Position numbers and translations under genes: made by a program. Shown here piece by piece: positions 32,989 through 42,507 of a stretch of DNA of 64,000 nt. Each line of letters opens with the position of its first letter. Within the stretch, counting starts at the first letter, position 1. This DNA comes from Candidatus Cloacimonetes bacterium HGW-Cloacimonetes-3. Lineage in GTDB: Bacteria; Cloacimonadota; Cloacimonadia; Cloacimonadales; Cloacimonadaceae. The DNA is taken from the NCBI GenBank assembly GCA_002840645.1, contig PHBO01000014.1, positions 62,001 through 126,000 of the forward strand, written 5' to 3'. The notes below the pieces were generated by a model. That model did not search any database and was not told where the DNA came from. It was given only the letters and a program-made list of their open reading frames with translations.

Positions 32989-34743
32989 ATGACCAAAGGT
33001 ATTGTAAAAGGAATCATCGCTAACCTGGTTCAGGTGGAAGTTTCCGGTCCTGTTTCCCAAAATGAGATTTGCTATATTAATCTTGGGGGAGTAAAACTGA
33101 TGGCAGAGGTTATCAAAGTGCTTGGTAATGTCGCTTATACACAAGTATTTGAGAGCACCCGCGGACTTAGACCCGGCGATACGGTAGAATTTACTGAACA
33201 CATGTTGGAAGTGAAACTTGGTCCCGGTATGCTATCCAAGAACTATGACGGACTTCAGAATGACCTGAACAAAATGGAAGGCGTGTTTCTTACCAGAGGA
33301 GAATACACTGATCCTCTTGATGAGGAATCTACCTGGAAGTTTAGCCCAATTGCAAAAGCAGGTGATAAAGTTAACGGTGGTGACTGGCTGGGCAGTGTTC
33401 CCGAAAGCTGGATAAGCCACAAGATCATGGTGCCATTTGCTCTTGAAGATGAATATACCGTGAAGAGTATTGTTACCGAAGGTGATTATAAGATCAATGA
33501 TACTGTAGCTATTATTACCGATAAAGCAGGCAAGGATGTTCCGATAAACATGATCCAAAGATGGCCTGTAAAAGTTCCCATCAAGGCTTTCAAAGAGAAA
33601 CCAAGACCCTTCAAACTTTTGGAAACTGGTGTGCGCACCATGGATACTCTAAATCCAATGGTTGAGGGTGGCACAGGTTTTATCCCCGGTCCCTTTGGTG
33701 CAGGAAAAACTGTATTGCAACACGCCATCTCCAAGAATGCGGATGCAGACCTCATCATAGTAGCTGCTTGTGGTGAACGTGCCAATGAAGTTGTGGAGCT
33801 TTTTGTTGAGTTTCCAGAACTTGATGATCCCCGCACCGGACGCAAGCTGATGGAACGTACCATTATTATCTGTAACACCTCAAATATGCCCGTAGCTTCT
33901 CGTGAAGCTTCTGTTTATACTGCTATGACCATTGCTGAATACTATCGTAATATGGGCTTGAAGGTTCTATTGCTGGCTGATTCCACTTCACGTTGGGCAC
34001 AAGCACTGCGGGAAATGAGTAATCGTATGGAAGAATTGCCGGGACCAGATGCGTTCCCCATGGACTTACCCGCAATTGTATCAAGTTTTTATGCACGTGC
34101 CGGTTTTGTATATCTAAACAACGAAACCAGCGGATCGATAACATTCATTGGCACTGTCTCCCCTGCCGGCGGTAACTTAAAAGAGCCCGTCACTGAATCC
34201 ACTAAGAAAGCTGCAAGATGCTTCTACGCACTTTCTCAAGCCAGAGCGGACAGCAAACGATATCCGGCGGTGGATCCCATTGATTCTTATAGTAAATATC
34301 TGGAATACCCGGAAGTAATTGCTTATCTTAATGCCAACGTAAGCCCGCACTGGGTTGATGATGTGAACTTGGCGAAGAACATCCTGCTGCGTGGGAAAGA
34401 AGCTCAGGAACAGATAAACATCCTCGGCGATGACGGTGTTCCGCTTGCATATCATGACAAACAATGGAAAAGCGAACTAATCGATAAGATCATTCTTCAG
34501 CAAGATGGTTTTGATAAGGTTGACCAATCTACTCCTATGATCAGGCAGAAGTATATGCTGGAACTCATACTGGGTATCTGTGCTAAGGATTTCGTGTTCG
34601 ATTCCTATGATGTAGTAATGCCTTATTATGTTAAGATGATCAATCTCTGCAAACAAATGAACTTCCTCGAGATGGATAACCCAGAGTTTAAAAGGTATGA
34701 AGCTGAACTTAATGACGTAGTTGAAGAAAGGAGAGCTAAATAA
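32989..34743 (+). CDS. atpA: V-type ATP synthase catalytic subunit A
   Basis: 584 aa, the catalytic nucleotide-binding subunit of the V1 head. Walker A GPFGAGKTVLQ near 239, the catalytic-glutamate region CGERANEVVE, Walker B-like VLLLADSTSRWAQALRE, and the long non-homologous region specific to V/A-type A subunits (about 110-190). The ATG overlaps atpB by one base at the other end (TAATG). Complete and ordinary. Confidence 0.97.
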   Translation: MTKGIVKGIIANLVQVEVSGPVSQNEICYINLGGVKLMAEVIKVLGNVAYTQVFESTRGLRPGDTVEFTEHMLEVKLGPGMLSKNYDGLQNDLNKMEGVFLTRGEYTDPLDEESTWKFSPIAKAGDKVNGGDWLGSVPESWISHKIMVPFALEDEYTVKSIVTEGDYKINDTVAIITDKAGKDVPINMIQRWPVKVPIKAFKEKPRPFKLLETGVRTMDTLNPMVEGGTGFIPGPFGAGKTVLQHAISKNADADLIIVAACGERANEVVELFVEFPELDDPRTGRKLMERTIIICNTSNMPVASREASVYTAMTIAEYYRNMGLKVLLLADSTSRWAQALREMSNRMEELPGPDAFPMDLPAIVSSFYARAGFVYLNNETSGSITFIGTVSPAGGNLKEPVTESTKKAARCFYALSQARADSKRYPAVDPIDSYSKYLEYPEVIAYLNANVSPHWVDDVNLAKNILLRGKEAQEQINILGDDGVPLAYHDKQWKSELIDKIILQQDGFDKVDQSTPMIRQKYMLELILGICAKDFVFDSYDVVMPYYVKMINLCKQMNFLEMDNPEFKRYEAELNDVVEERRAK

Positions 34744-36065
34744 TGGCAACACAAGCTTTTCAAAAGATATATACTAAGCTGAATCAGATTACCAAAGCTA
34801 CATGCTCCATTAATGCAAGTGGCGTAGGGAACGAAGAACTGGCAACTGTTTCCGGTCGCCTTGCGCAGGTAGTTAAAATCCTTGGTGAAAATGTCACGTT
34901 ACAGATATTCGCCGGCACAGAAGGCATTGGGACCGATGCAGAAGTTGTATTCTTTGGTAAGCCACCCACGCTGAAAGTTAGCGATCAATTGGGTGGAAGA
35001 TTCTTTAACGCTTATGGCGTTCCAATTGATGGCGGACCAGAAATTGAAGGAACGGAAGTAGAGATTGGCGGTCCTTCCGTGAACCCTGTTCGTCGCAAAC
35101 AGCCATCAGAACTCATCGCCACCGGTATTGCAGGTATTGACCTGAATAATACTCTGGTTACCGGGCAGAAGATACCTTTCTTTGCTGATCCTGATCAACC
35201 TTACAACGAAGTTATGGCAATGGTGGCATTAAGAGCACAAAGCGACAAGATAATCTTGGGCGGTATGGGTCTATCCAACGATGACTACCTGCTTTACAAG
35301 AACACATTTGAAAACGCCGGGGTGATAGACCGCATTATCTCCTTTGTTAATACTACCGAAGACCCCACTGTTGAACGCCTTTTGGTGCCAAACATGGCGT
35401 TAACTGCAGCAGAGTATTTTGCCCTTGAGAAGAATGAGAAGGTACTTGTTCTTCTTACCGATATGACTCTTTATTGCGATGCACTCAGCATCGTTTCTAA
35501 CCGTATGGATCAGATTCCCTCTAAGGATAGTATGCCCGGTTCACTATATAGTGATCTTGCTAAGCTGTATGAAAAGGCTGTGCAGTTCCCGGGTGGTGGG
35601 TCGATAACCATCATAGCCGTTACCACCTTGTCCGGTGGTGATATCACTCATGCTATTCCGGACAACACAGGTTATATCACTGAGGGGCAGCTATTCCTGA
35701 AACGCGACACCGATATTGCTAAAGTTATTGTCGATCCATTCCGTTCACTTTCGCGTTTAAAACAGCTGGTTATCGGGACAAAGACCCGCGCTGACCATCC
35801 GCAAGTGATGAATACAGCTGTACGCCTATATGCCGATGCCGCAAACGCTAAGACCAAGCTGGAGAATGGCTTTGATCTTTCCGATTATGACGAGCGCGTG
35901 TTGCAATTCGCAAAAGAATACGCAGAACATATCCTTGCTATAGATGTTAACGTTACTACCGATGCCATGTTAGATATAACATGGGACATGTTCAGACGCT
36001 ATTTCAACCGTGCTGAAGTAGGGATTAAAGATGAATTCATGAATATCCATTGGAAGAAGGCATGA
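34743..36065 (+). CDS. atpB: V-type ATP synthase regulatory subunit B
   Basis: 440 aa, non-catalytic partner of subunit A in the head. It has the beta-barrel N-terminus (SGRLAQVVKILGENVTLQIF), no Walker A P-loop (GGMGLSNDDYLLYKN in its place, as usual for B), LVLLTDMTLYCDALSIVSNR, and the GSITIIAVTTLSGGDITH region. Overlaps atpA by one base and its stop overlaps the likely atpD start. Confidence 0.96.
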   Translation: MATQAFQKIYTKLNQITKATCSINASGVGNEELATVSGRLAQVVKILGENVTLQIFAGTEGIGTDAEVVFFGKPPTLKVSDQLGGRFFNAYGVPIDGGPEIEGTEVEIGGPSVNPVRRKQPSELIATGIAGIDLNNTLVTGQKIPFFADPDQPYNEVMAMVALRAQSDKIILGGMGLSNDDYLLYKNTFENAGVIDRIISFVNTTEDPTVERLLVPNMALTAAEYFALEKNEKVLVLLTDMTLYCDALSIVSNRMDQIPSKDSMPGSLYSDLAKLYEKAVQFPGGGSITIIAVTTLSGGDITHAIPDNTGYITEGQLFLKRDTDIAKVIVDPFRSLSRLKQLVIGTKTRADHPQVMNTAVRLYADAANAKTKLENGFDLSDYDERVLQFAKEYAEHILAIDVNVTTDAMLDITWDMFRRYFNRAEVGIKDEFMNIHWKKA

Positions 36066-36664
36066 ACCTGAATATTCAGTATAACAAGATATCTCAATTA
36101 CAGCTTATTAAGCAATTGGGGATACGCCAAAAGGCTTTACCCACGCTTAAGAATAAGGAATCTGCCCTCCGGCTGGAAGTAAAAAAAGCTCGTGATAAGG
36201 CTTCAGAACTTGATAATCAGGTTCGGGAACGCACTTTGGAGCTGGAAGCATTCATGAAACTGTGGGTGGAATTCGATCCCAGCTTGCTGAAGATTAAAAA
36301 TGTTGAGATAAGCACGCGTAAAATAGCTGGTGTAAAAACCCCGCTACTGGGTGAAATTGAATATGATGTACCCGATTTTAACCTTTTCAAAGCCCCATCC
36401 TGGTATCCTGAGGGCATAACCCTGCTGCAGGAGCTATCCCGCTTACAGATAGAGCGGGAGTTCTTTGTGCGTAAAATGCATATACTTGAACAAGTGCGTA
36501 AGAAAACCACTCAGAAAGTTAATCTATATGAGAAGGTTCAGATTCCCGCTTTCGAAGAAGCTATCTTAAGAATCAAACGCTTTCTTGAGGATGAAGAAAA
36601 CCTCTCCAAGGCAGGACAAAAGATACTTAAGAATCGTATGAACAGGGAGGCTGAGCATGATTGA
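36062..36664 (+). CDS. atpD: V-type ATP synthase subunit D (central shaft)
   Basis: 200 aa, two long antiparallel helices with a short middle part, the rotor shaft of the head. I use the ATG at 36062 (ATGA overlap with the atpB stop, GGAAGAAGG just upstream) instead of the TTG at 36050 in the ORF track. The C-terminal helix KIKRFLEDEENL-like stretch is family-typical. It overlaps atpI by 8 bp. Confidence 0.9.
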   Translation: MNLNIQYNKISQLQLIKQLGIRQKALPTLKNKESALRLEVKKARDKASELDNQVRERTLELEAFMKLWVEFDPSLLKIKNVEISTRKIAGVKTPLLGEIEYDVPDFNLFKAPSWYPEGITLLQELSRLQIEREFFVRKMHILEQVRKKTTQKVNLYEKVQIPAFEEAILRIKRFLEDEENLSKAGQKILKNRMNREAEHD

Positions 36665-38441
36665 AAAGATGCGTAAATACTCCTTCGTCCTCTATCATCT
36701 GGATTATGAATCTTTCCTTACTGATCTGCAAAGGCTTGGGCTTGTACATATCATTCGCAGTAGCGAGCATAAATCACCCGCTCAGAATAAGGATATGGAA
36801 CTAATAAAAGTTTACTCTGAGTGTTCAAAGTTCCTCGCAAAACTTAATTCCGAATCCCCCAGACAAGCCAATCCCTTACCCACTAAAGCACTATTCAATA
36901 AGATAATGCATGCCAGAGAAGAAAAGGATAATCTAACCCGCCACCTTGATCAAGTTCGCAAGCAGATAAAAGACCTGGAACCCTGGGGGCACTTCGATTA
37001 TGCTCTACTGAGAGAACTTCGTGAGTATGGCTTAAACCTGGACTTTCATACATGCCAGAAAAACCACTTTAAGCAAGAGTGGGAAGAGATGTATCCCATC
37101 CATGTTATCGGTGAGCGAAGCGGTATTCTATATTTTGTAGTGTTAACCACCGATGGCAGCCCAGCCTTGGAAGCAGATACTTTTAGTTTCCACCATCACA
37201 CCTTACAAGAGTTTGAGGCAGATTATGCATCAACTGAAGCTAAGATAGCAGATATAGACACTTATCTAAGGGACATCTCCCCCACTGCAATCGAGGCTTT
37301 TACAGAAGAGATAAAGCAGCTTAGTGCATCCTATGATTATGAGGATGCTACCCACCAGGGGATCAGTGAAGCTGATGATCACTTAAAGATTCTAAGCGGT
37401 TGGATTCCCGTTAGTCTGGAAGCCGCACTTAAAGAGCATCTTACCAAGCAGAATGTTATCCATTTTAGTGAAGCGGGAAAAGTGGAAGATAATCCCCCTA
37501 TAAAGCTTCATAACAATTGGTTTGTTCGCCTTTTCGAGCCTATCAGCAAGATGTATATGCTCCCCAATTACAACGAGTTTGATCTCACTCCCTTCTTTGC
37601 GCCTTTCTTCATGTTCTTCTTTGGCTTTTGCAATGCTGATATTGGCTATGGAATTGTCATTATCTTGCTCGCACTCTTTTTAAAGCACAGAGCTAAGAAT
37701 GAAGCCATGAAAAGCATGATGACTCTTGTAATGATCTTCGGCGGAGCTTCAATTATAATGGGCTGGATAATGGGCAGTGCCCTGGGTTATGACCTTAAGA
37801 GCGTGGCTGCGATTGGCGATAAGATCATTATCCGTAATAATGAGCAAATCTTTAATTTTGCCCTTCTTTTAGGGGTCATCCAGATACTCTTCGGCATTCT
37901 TATCACAACTGTGAAGCAAATTAAACAATCCGGATATGTACATGGAATTGCATCTATTGGAACATTCTTGCTAATAGCTTCCTTATCTGTTTTGGGTGCA
38001 TCGCAATTAGGCGCAGATATTAGCACTGTGCAGCCATATCTTAAATTTCCCATGTATGCTGGTTTAGCTCTGATTTTGCTTTTCAACAGCCCGGGACGCA
38101 ACCCAGTATTCAATATTTTGAACGGATTGTGGTTGCTGTATGGAATCGTAACCGGTTTCTTCGGCGATATTCTTTCTTACATCCGTCTCTTTGCATTGGG
38201 CGTATCCAGTGCCATTTTGGGGTTTGTGGTAAACTCCATAGGTGCTCAGATGGCAGGCACACCCATTATTGGTCCGGTCATCTTTTTAATCTTTATGTTG
38301 TTTGGTCACTCATTAAACATCGCCTTAGGGGGGCTCAGCGGTTTCGTTCACCCCTTGCGTCTAACTTTTGTAGAGTTTTATAAAAACGCCACCTTCGCAG
38401 GTCCCGGCGTAGCTTATAAACCATTTTCCAAAAATGAATAG
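36657..38441 (+). CDS. atpI: V-type ATP synthase subunit I (membrane stator, a-subunit)
   Basis: 594 aa. The N-terminal half is soluble with two coiled coils (stalk); from about 310 on there are seven or eight membrane helices. The essential stator arginine is in SYIRLFALGVSSA (about 506-518), where the buried arginine faces the rotor carboxylate. HNWFVRLFEPISKMYMLPNYNEFDLTP is the usual entry into the membrane part. The ribosome-binding site GGGAGG is clear. Confidence 0.95.
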   Translation: MIEKMRKYSFVLYHLDYESFLTDLQRLGLVHIIRSSEHKSPAQNKDMELIKVYSECSKFLAKLNSESPRQANPLPTKALFNKIMHAREEKDNLTRHLDQVRKQIKDLEPWGHFDYALLRELREYGLNLDFHTCQKNHFKQEWEEMYPIHVIGERSGILYFVVLTTDGSPALEADTFSFHHHTLQEFEADYASTEAKIADIDTYLRDISPTAIEAFTEEIKQLSASYDYEDATHQGISEADDHLKILSGWIPVSLEAALKEHLTKQNVIHFSEAGKVEDNPPIKLHNNWFVRLFEPISKMYMLPNYNEFDLTPFFAPFFMFFFGFCNADIGYGIVIILLALFLKHRAKNEAMKSMMTLVMIFGGASIIMGWIMGSALGYDLKSVAAIGDKIIIRNNEQIFNFALLLGVIQILFGILITTVKQIKQSGYVHGIASIGTFLLIASLSVLGASQLGADISTVQPYLKFPMYAGLALILLFNSPGRNPVFNILNGLWLLYGIVTGFFGDILSYIRLFALGVSSAILGFVVNSIGAQMAGTPIIGPVIFLIFMLFGHSLNIALGGLSGFVHPLRLTFVEFYKNATFAGPGVAYKPFSKNE

Positions 38442-38459
38442 GAACCTATAGGAGGTTAC

Positions 38460-38978
38460 ATGAACCCAGATTCCTTAAACACAGTAGCACAACCCATAGT
38501 CGCAGCCATGGCGGGCGGAAATTTGGCATATTTCCTTGCCTGGATCGGAATATTCCTGATGGTAGCTCTTGCCGGAATCGGCAGCGCCTGGGGAACAGTT
38601 ATCGGTGGCAGCGCATCAGTGGGCGCCATGAAAAAGAGGGATGATATATTCCCCAGTTGTATGATTCTTTCGGCTTTGCCCGGAACACAAGGATTGTATG
38701 GTTTTGGTGCATTCTTCATCCTGAAAGGTCACATCACTCCCGCCATAAACATGATGCAAGCTTGCGCTATTCTTGGCGCTGGCATGATCATGGGTGTAGT
38801 GGGGCTTATCTCTGCTTACCAACAATCCCGCATTGTTGCAAACGGTGTCGAAAGCATGGGAGCCGGTAACAACGTCTTTTCTCAAACCCTTATTCTTGGC
38901 GTGTTTCCAGAGCTTTATGCCATTGTTGCCTTCGCAACTTGCTTCCTGATTAGCGGAGCAATCCCCGGTCTGGCATAA
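38460..38978 (+). CDS. atpK: V-type ATP synthase subunit K (rotor ring, c-subunit)
   Basis: 172 aa, a fused double hairpin of four membrane helices. The ion-carrying glutamate is E151 in the fourth helix (PELYAIVAF); the second helix has ALPGTQGLYGF with T76 and Q77, and Q121/Q122 lie at the third helix. These match the Na+-ligand set known from Enterococcus hirae NtpK (T64, Q65, Q110, E139). One carboxylate per double hairpin is the V-type pattern. It is last gene of the operon, with AGGAGG 5 nt before the ATG, and is followed by a strong terminator. Confidence 0.95.
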   Translation: MNPDSLNTVAQPIVAAMAGGNLAYFLAWIGIFLMVALAGIGSAWGTVIGGSASVGAMKKRDDIFPSCMILSALPGTQGLYGFGAFFILKGHITPAINMMQACAILGAGMIMGVVGLISAYQQSRIVANGVESMGAGNNVFSQTLILGVFPELYAIVAFATCFLISGAIPGLA

Positions 38979-39003
38979 TTTACTAACTATCAATTTTGCA
39001 CAT

Positions 39004-39034
39004 GGAGGTTGGTTTATCCAGCCTCCTTTTTTTT
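39004..39034 (+). terminator. Terminator of the V-ATPase operon
   Basis: Stem GGAGGTTGG/CCAGCCTCC (one G-U pair), 5-nt loop, then eight T residues; 25 bp after the atpK stop. Confidence 0.92.
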
Positions 39035-39109
39035 AGCTATCACTTTCCTGTCCCGTCCAAATGATGGCGATTAACTATTTATCTTGCTCCTACTGTCAAC
39101 CAGCTAAGT

Positions 39110-39556
39110 TCATATCTCATTACTGTAAGCCTCATACATGTAAACCTCCGGTAATATGCCTGCCTCTACTGCCTTTTTCACGCTGATGCATGGCAAATCA
39201 TGCATATAGATATATTCACGGGTAAGTGTCTTAAGATCAATGCCGGGATCTGCCTTCGCCATATTATACATCAATTTCAGGTAAAGCGCAGACCATGAAC
39301 GTACAGGATGATTTTGATTTTCCCGCAGAGCATTATAGCGAGTCCTGTATAAATACAAGTCATTCTGAAACGCCTTACTTGGCTTTATTGAGAATATAGC
39401 AGAGGTGATACTTCCCACCCGCTCGTTTTCTGCTGTAAGCTTGGGGTAGGTATTCCTCCGGGCATACACCCTGCCAAGCTCTTTGCTGTAGCAATACACC
39501 AGACCATCCACCTTGCCGGTATAGCCTGCCAATCCGTATTGAAAGGTAACTTTCAT
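39110..39556 (-). CDS. 148-aa orphan protein, family member B
   Basis: Paralogue of 5994-6440, same length and strand, identical GLAGYTGK and KELGRVYARRNTYPKLT segments, most changes in the last 40 residues (ISVKKAVEAGILPEVYMYEAY here). No domain recognised. It faces against the V-ATPase operon, whose terminator is 76 bp away, and is divergent from pgpH. Conserved upstream blocks at 39611-39638 and 39759-39826 keep nearly the same spacing as in copy A. The relaxed divergence with intact frames suggests both copies are kept functional. Confidence 0.85.
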   Translation of the reverse strand: MKVTFQYGLAGYTGKVDGLVYCYSKELGRVYARRNTYPKLTAENERVGSITSAIFSIKPSKAFQNDLYLYRTRYNALRENQNHPVRSWSALYLKLMYNMAKADPGIDLKTLTREYIYMHDLPCISVKKAVEAGILPEVYMYEAYSNEI

Positions 39557-39610
39557 CTTTGTCTCCCTTTTGTTTGTGTCTAACTCTTAGAGGCTAACAT
39601 TTCACTGCCT

Positions 39611-39638
39611 CTATAGTATTAAGGGGGACAAAAACCAC
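39611..39638 (-). promoter_or_regulatory. Conserved near-promoter block of 148-aa gene, copy B
   Basis: CTATAGTATTAAGGGGGACA followed by AAAAACCA, matching 6491-6518; about 54 nt before the ATG. Confidence 0.55.
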
Positions 39639-39758
39639 ATTTCGGGACAGATTTCGGGAAAATCTTCAATTTCCAATTATTTTTTCCATCCATCTACTTC
39701 TATCATTTCCGTACTTCACCAACACATCACCTGCTATACTCCGTCATCATCCGGAGGC

Positions 39759-39826
39759 GATTCCCTCGTGAACCCCTCGTCCCACCCGGGGATCACGAGG
39801 GGTTTACAAGGGCATCACGTGGCATT
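39759..39826 (-). repeat. Structured 68-bp upstream block of 148-aa gene, copy B
   Basis: On the gene strand CCCTCGTGATCCCC can pair with GGGGTTCACGAGGG (13 pairs, one T-T mismatch). Compared with copy A one stem pair has changed on both sides, and the loop TGGGACGA is invariant. The rest of the 393-bp gap 39557-39949 is pyrimidine-rich and carries the pgpH promoter. Confidence 0.6.
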
Positions 39827-39915
39827 AAACACAGGAAGGAGAGGTGGGAATGATTAGTAGCGTTTAATATCAGAGCAGTATCAAGTCAGTCAAAACAGGG
39901 ATGCGAAAGTTACTC

Positions 39916-39942
39916 TTGACACGCATAGCCCTTCCATAGAAT
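39916..39942 (+). promoter_or_regulatory. Promoter of the pgpH gene run, probably leaderless
   Basis: TTGACA (39916-39921) and TAGAAT (39937-39942, 15-bp spacer; or GAATAC at 17 bp). The ATG is at 39950, 8-11 nt after the -10, and no Shine-Dalgarno is present, so transcription probably begins at or next to the start codon. Confidence 0.55.
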
Positions 39943-39949
39943 ACACACC

Positions 39950-42040
39950 ATGAATTCAAAATATATGATATTTAGTGTTTTAACTGCATTGATAATTGTC
40001 GGCATTTATCAGATATTTGCCGTAGGCAGATTCAATTACCCTGAGTTTCGCTTAAAAGCAGGGCAGGTATCTGAAGCAGAGGTTATTGCACCGTTTGATT
40101 TTCCTGTGCTAAAGCCTGAAGCCGAATTAGCTGATGATCAGGAAAAGGCACTCTCCAAGCTTCGCAAACCGCACAATATCTCTGATGAGATAATGTTTGA
40201 TGCCTTATCAGCTTTGGATGCAATCTTTGGAGTTATCGCAGTTAATGAAGGGACAAATGATCCACAACAGATCAGTTCAGACCTGAAGAAAGCCGGGTGG
40301 AATGTAAATCCGGAAGCACTGGATTTTGCCTCCAGGGTTTCGATACGGGAAAAGATTTACAACAAATCTCGTCATCTGTTAACTGAGCTTTACCGGCAGG
40401 GTATTTATGATAAAGCAATTGGTGACAGCATCTCCATTATTAAAGATGACGTGCTAAACGTTGAAAACAGCAGTTTGTTTTTGAGTTTGGACAATGCAAT
40501 ATCCGCCTTTGTAGATGCTCTTCCAGAAGCTAAGGCTTTTGCAGGCGAAATTGCTCCACAAATTGTGAAACCAAATCTGATAGTGAACGCAGACAAATAC
40601 AACGAGCAAAGCATGAAGAGCCTTGGCTCTGTACCACAAAGCGAAGGGGTGGTGTTACAAAACGAAGTTATCGTGCGCAAAAACACCCGCATATCCCCGG
40701 ATGAGATAAGAAAACTGGAATCTCTACAGGAAGCTTATCGCAACCGAAATGTCCGCAAATCTCCGTTCCAGGAATTGTTTTTAACTGTCGGACTTTTGAT
40801 GTTCATCTTTATGGTAGTAAGCTTGGCAAATCATTACTTCGGCGTACAAAGTAAATCAGAGCGTATTCTTGTGGCAGATTTTCTCCCCCTTAATCTGGGA
40901 TTTGTGCTGCTGGTTCTATTCGCAACCATCAATAACTATGTGCTTGGCTACAGTAATCTGTTAGTTCCTTTTGCCATGATGGCTATATGTGCCACGATTC
41001 TTGTCAGCTTCGAATATGGTGTTCTCTACAGCATATGTAGCTTGTTGATAATAAGTCCTTTTATGAACTGGGAGACCTTCACCCCTATCGTGCTGATTCT
41101 ATCCACCCTTATTACTCTGATACTGATACGCAGACAAAATGCTTATCACGAATATACCATGATTGGCTTATACCTTGTAGTTTCTACCCTGTTGTCCATA
41201 GGCAGCATAGCAATCTATAAAAGCGATTCATTAGTTAACACCATGAGATCATTGGGATTCGGGCTTGCATCCAGTGTGCTTAGCATTGGAGGGATAATAC
41301 TGATAGTTCCATATTATGAGCGCAAATGGAATAGAGCAACTAAACAAACCTTGCTTGAGCTTTTAGATTTTAACCATCCCTTGCTGAAAGAATTGGCTAC
41401 AAATGCTGTTGGCACGTATCATCACAGCCTGATAGTAGGCAATCTTAGCGAGCGGGCAGCGGAAGCAATTGGTGCCAATCCGCTTTTAGCACGTGTAGGA
41501 AGCTATTACCACGATGTTGGGAAGATTGTAAATACGGATATCTTCACCGAGAATAATGAGGATTCGGCTGAAATTCACAATGGGCTAAGTTATGAGGAAA
41601 GTGCCGGAATGATACGCAATCATGTTAGCGAAGGCATCTTGCTGGCAAAAAAATACCGCATCCCTCAACCGGTGATTGATATTATCATGCAGCATCATGG
41701 CAATTCCCTTATTCGCTACTTTTACGAGAAAGCTAAACAGGAAAACCCTGATTTTGACAAACTCAATTTCGAGTACACAGGTCCACGCCCTCAGAGCAAA
41801 GAAGCTGTGTTAGTGATGCTTGCAGATATTGTGGAATCCACCACCAAATCTAAGAACAGCGTTAGCGAAGCTGATATCAGCAAGATTATCGATGATACCA
41901 TAGACCGTCTCATCAATGAGGGTCAATTAGATGAAGCACCAATAACTATTAAGGACTTACATACAGCGAAGGAATCCATGCTTCCGGTGTTAGAAAGCAT
42001 TTATCGCAAAAGACTGGATTACCCAGACCCCAAAGAATAA
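39950..42040 (+). CDS. pgpH: 7TM-HD family phosphohydrolase (PgpH/YqfF-type, c-di-AMP phosphodiesterase)
   Basis: 696 aa. One N-terminal helix, an extracytoplasmic 7TMR-HDED sensor region (about 30-265), seven membrane helices (about 270-455) and a cytoplasmic HD domain (about 480-650) with HHSLIVGNLSERAAE, YYHDVGKI and QHHGNSLIRYFY. Characterised relatives hydrolyse cyclic di-AMP and influence wall and osmotic homeostasis, which suits the wall genes downstream. It is first of a 14-gene same-strand run and overlaps ybeY by one base (TAATG). Confidence 0.93.
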   Translation: MNSKYMIFSVLTALIIVGIYQIFAVGRFNYPEFRLKAGQVSEAEVIAPFDFPVLKPEAELADDQEKALSKLRKPHNISDEIMFDALSALDAIFGVIAVNEGTNDPQQISSDLKKAGWNVNPEALDFASRVSIREKIYNKSRHLLTELYRQGIYDKAIGDSISIIKDDVLNVENSSLFLSLDNAISAFVDALPEAKAFAGEIAPQIVKPNLIVNADKYNEQSMKSLGSVPQSEGVVLQNEVIVRKNTRISPDEIRKLESLQEAYRNRNVRKSPFQELFLTVGLLMFIFMVVSLANHYFGVQSKSERILVADFLPLNLGFVLLVLFATINNYVLGYSNLLVPFAMMAICATILVSFEYGVLYSICSLLIISPFMNWETFTPIVLILSTLITLILIRRQNAYHEYTMIGLYLVVSTLLSIGSIAIYKSDSLVNTMRSLGFGLASSVLSIGGIILIVPYYERKWNRATKQTLLELLDFNHPLLKELATNAVGTYHHSLIVGNLSERAAEAIGANPLLARVGSYYHDVGKIVNTDIFTENNEDSAEIHNGLSYEESAGMIRNHVSEGILLAKKYRIPQPVIDIIMQHHGNSLIRYFYEKAKQENPDFDKLNFEYTGPRPQSKEAVLVMLADIVESTTKSKNSVSEADISKIIDDTIDRLINEGQLDEAPITIKDLHTAKESMLPVLESIYRKRLDYPDPKE

Positions 42041-42507
42041 TGACAGAATTAGAAGTGATTGGCGAAACAACAGTGCCTGAACACCTTATTGGAGAGATAG
42101 CCAAGCTGATTTGTGATGCAGAAGATCCCGAAAGCGATTATCACATATGTATCAAGATAGTAGAAAGCGAGGAAATGAAGCAGCTCAACAGAGTGTACAG
42201 AGGTGTAGATAAAGCTACCGATGTGCTTAGTTTCGTAACAAATACGGGTGCTATGCCGCTTAATAATGTGCATAGCCATAAATCTCTTCCTTTAAAAGTA
42301 TGCGATATTATCATTGACATAAAACAGCTTGCGCTACAAAAGGTAAATAAGACATTAGAAGAAGAGTTTTGCATTGTATTGATTCATGGCTTACTACACA
42401 TAGTAGGCTATGATCACATACGCAAGCACGATGCTTGCGAGATGGAAACTAAAGAGAATTATTACCAAAGAACAACACAAGGTGAAAGAATAAGTGGACG
42501 ACGGTAA
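42040..42507 (+). CDS. ybeY: Endoribonuclease YbeY (rRNA maturation factor)
   Basis: 155 aa zinc protein acting in 16S rRNA 3' maturation and ribosome quality control. The signature HGLLHIVGYDH (H-x3-H-x5-H) is complete, and the NRVYRGVDKATDVLSF motif precedes it. PgpH-YbeY pairing is a common bacterial gene order. It overlaps the next gene by 14 bp. Confidence 0.94.
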   Translation: MTELEVIGETTVPEHLIGEIAKLICDAEDPESDYHICIKIVESEEMKQLNRVYRGVDKATDVLSFVTNTGAMPLNNVHSHKSLPLKVCDIIIDIKQLALQKVNKTLEEEFCIVLIHGLLHIVGYDHIRKHDACEMETKENYYQRTTQGERISGRR

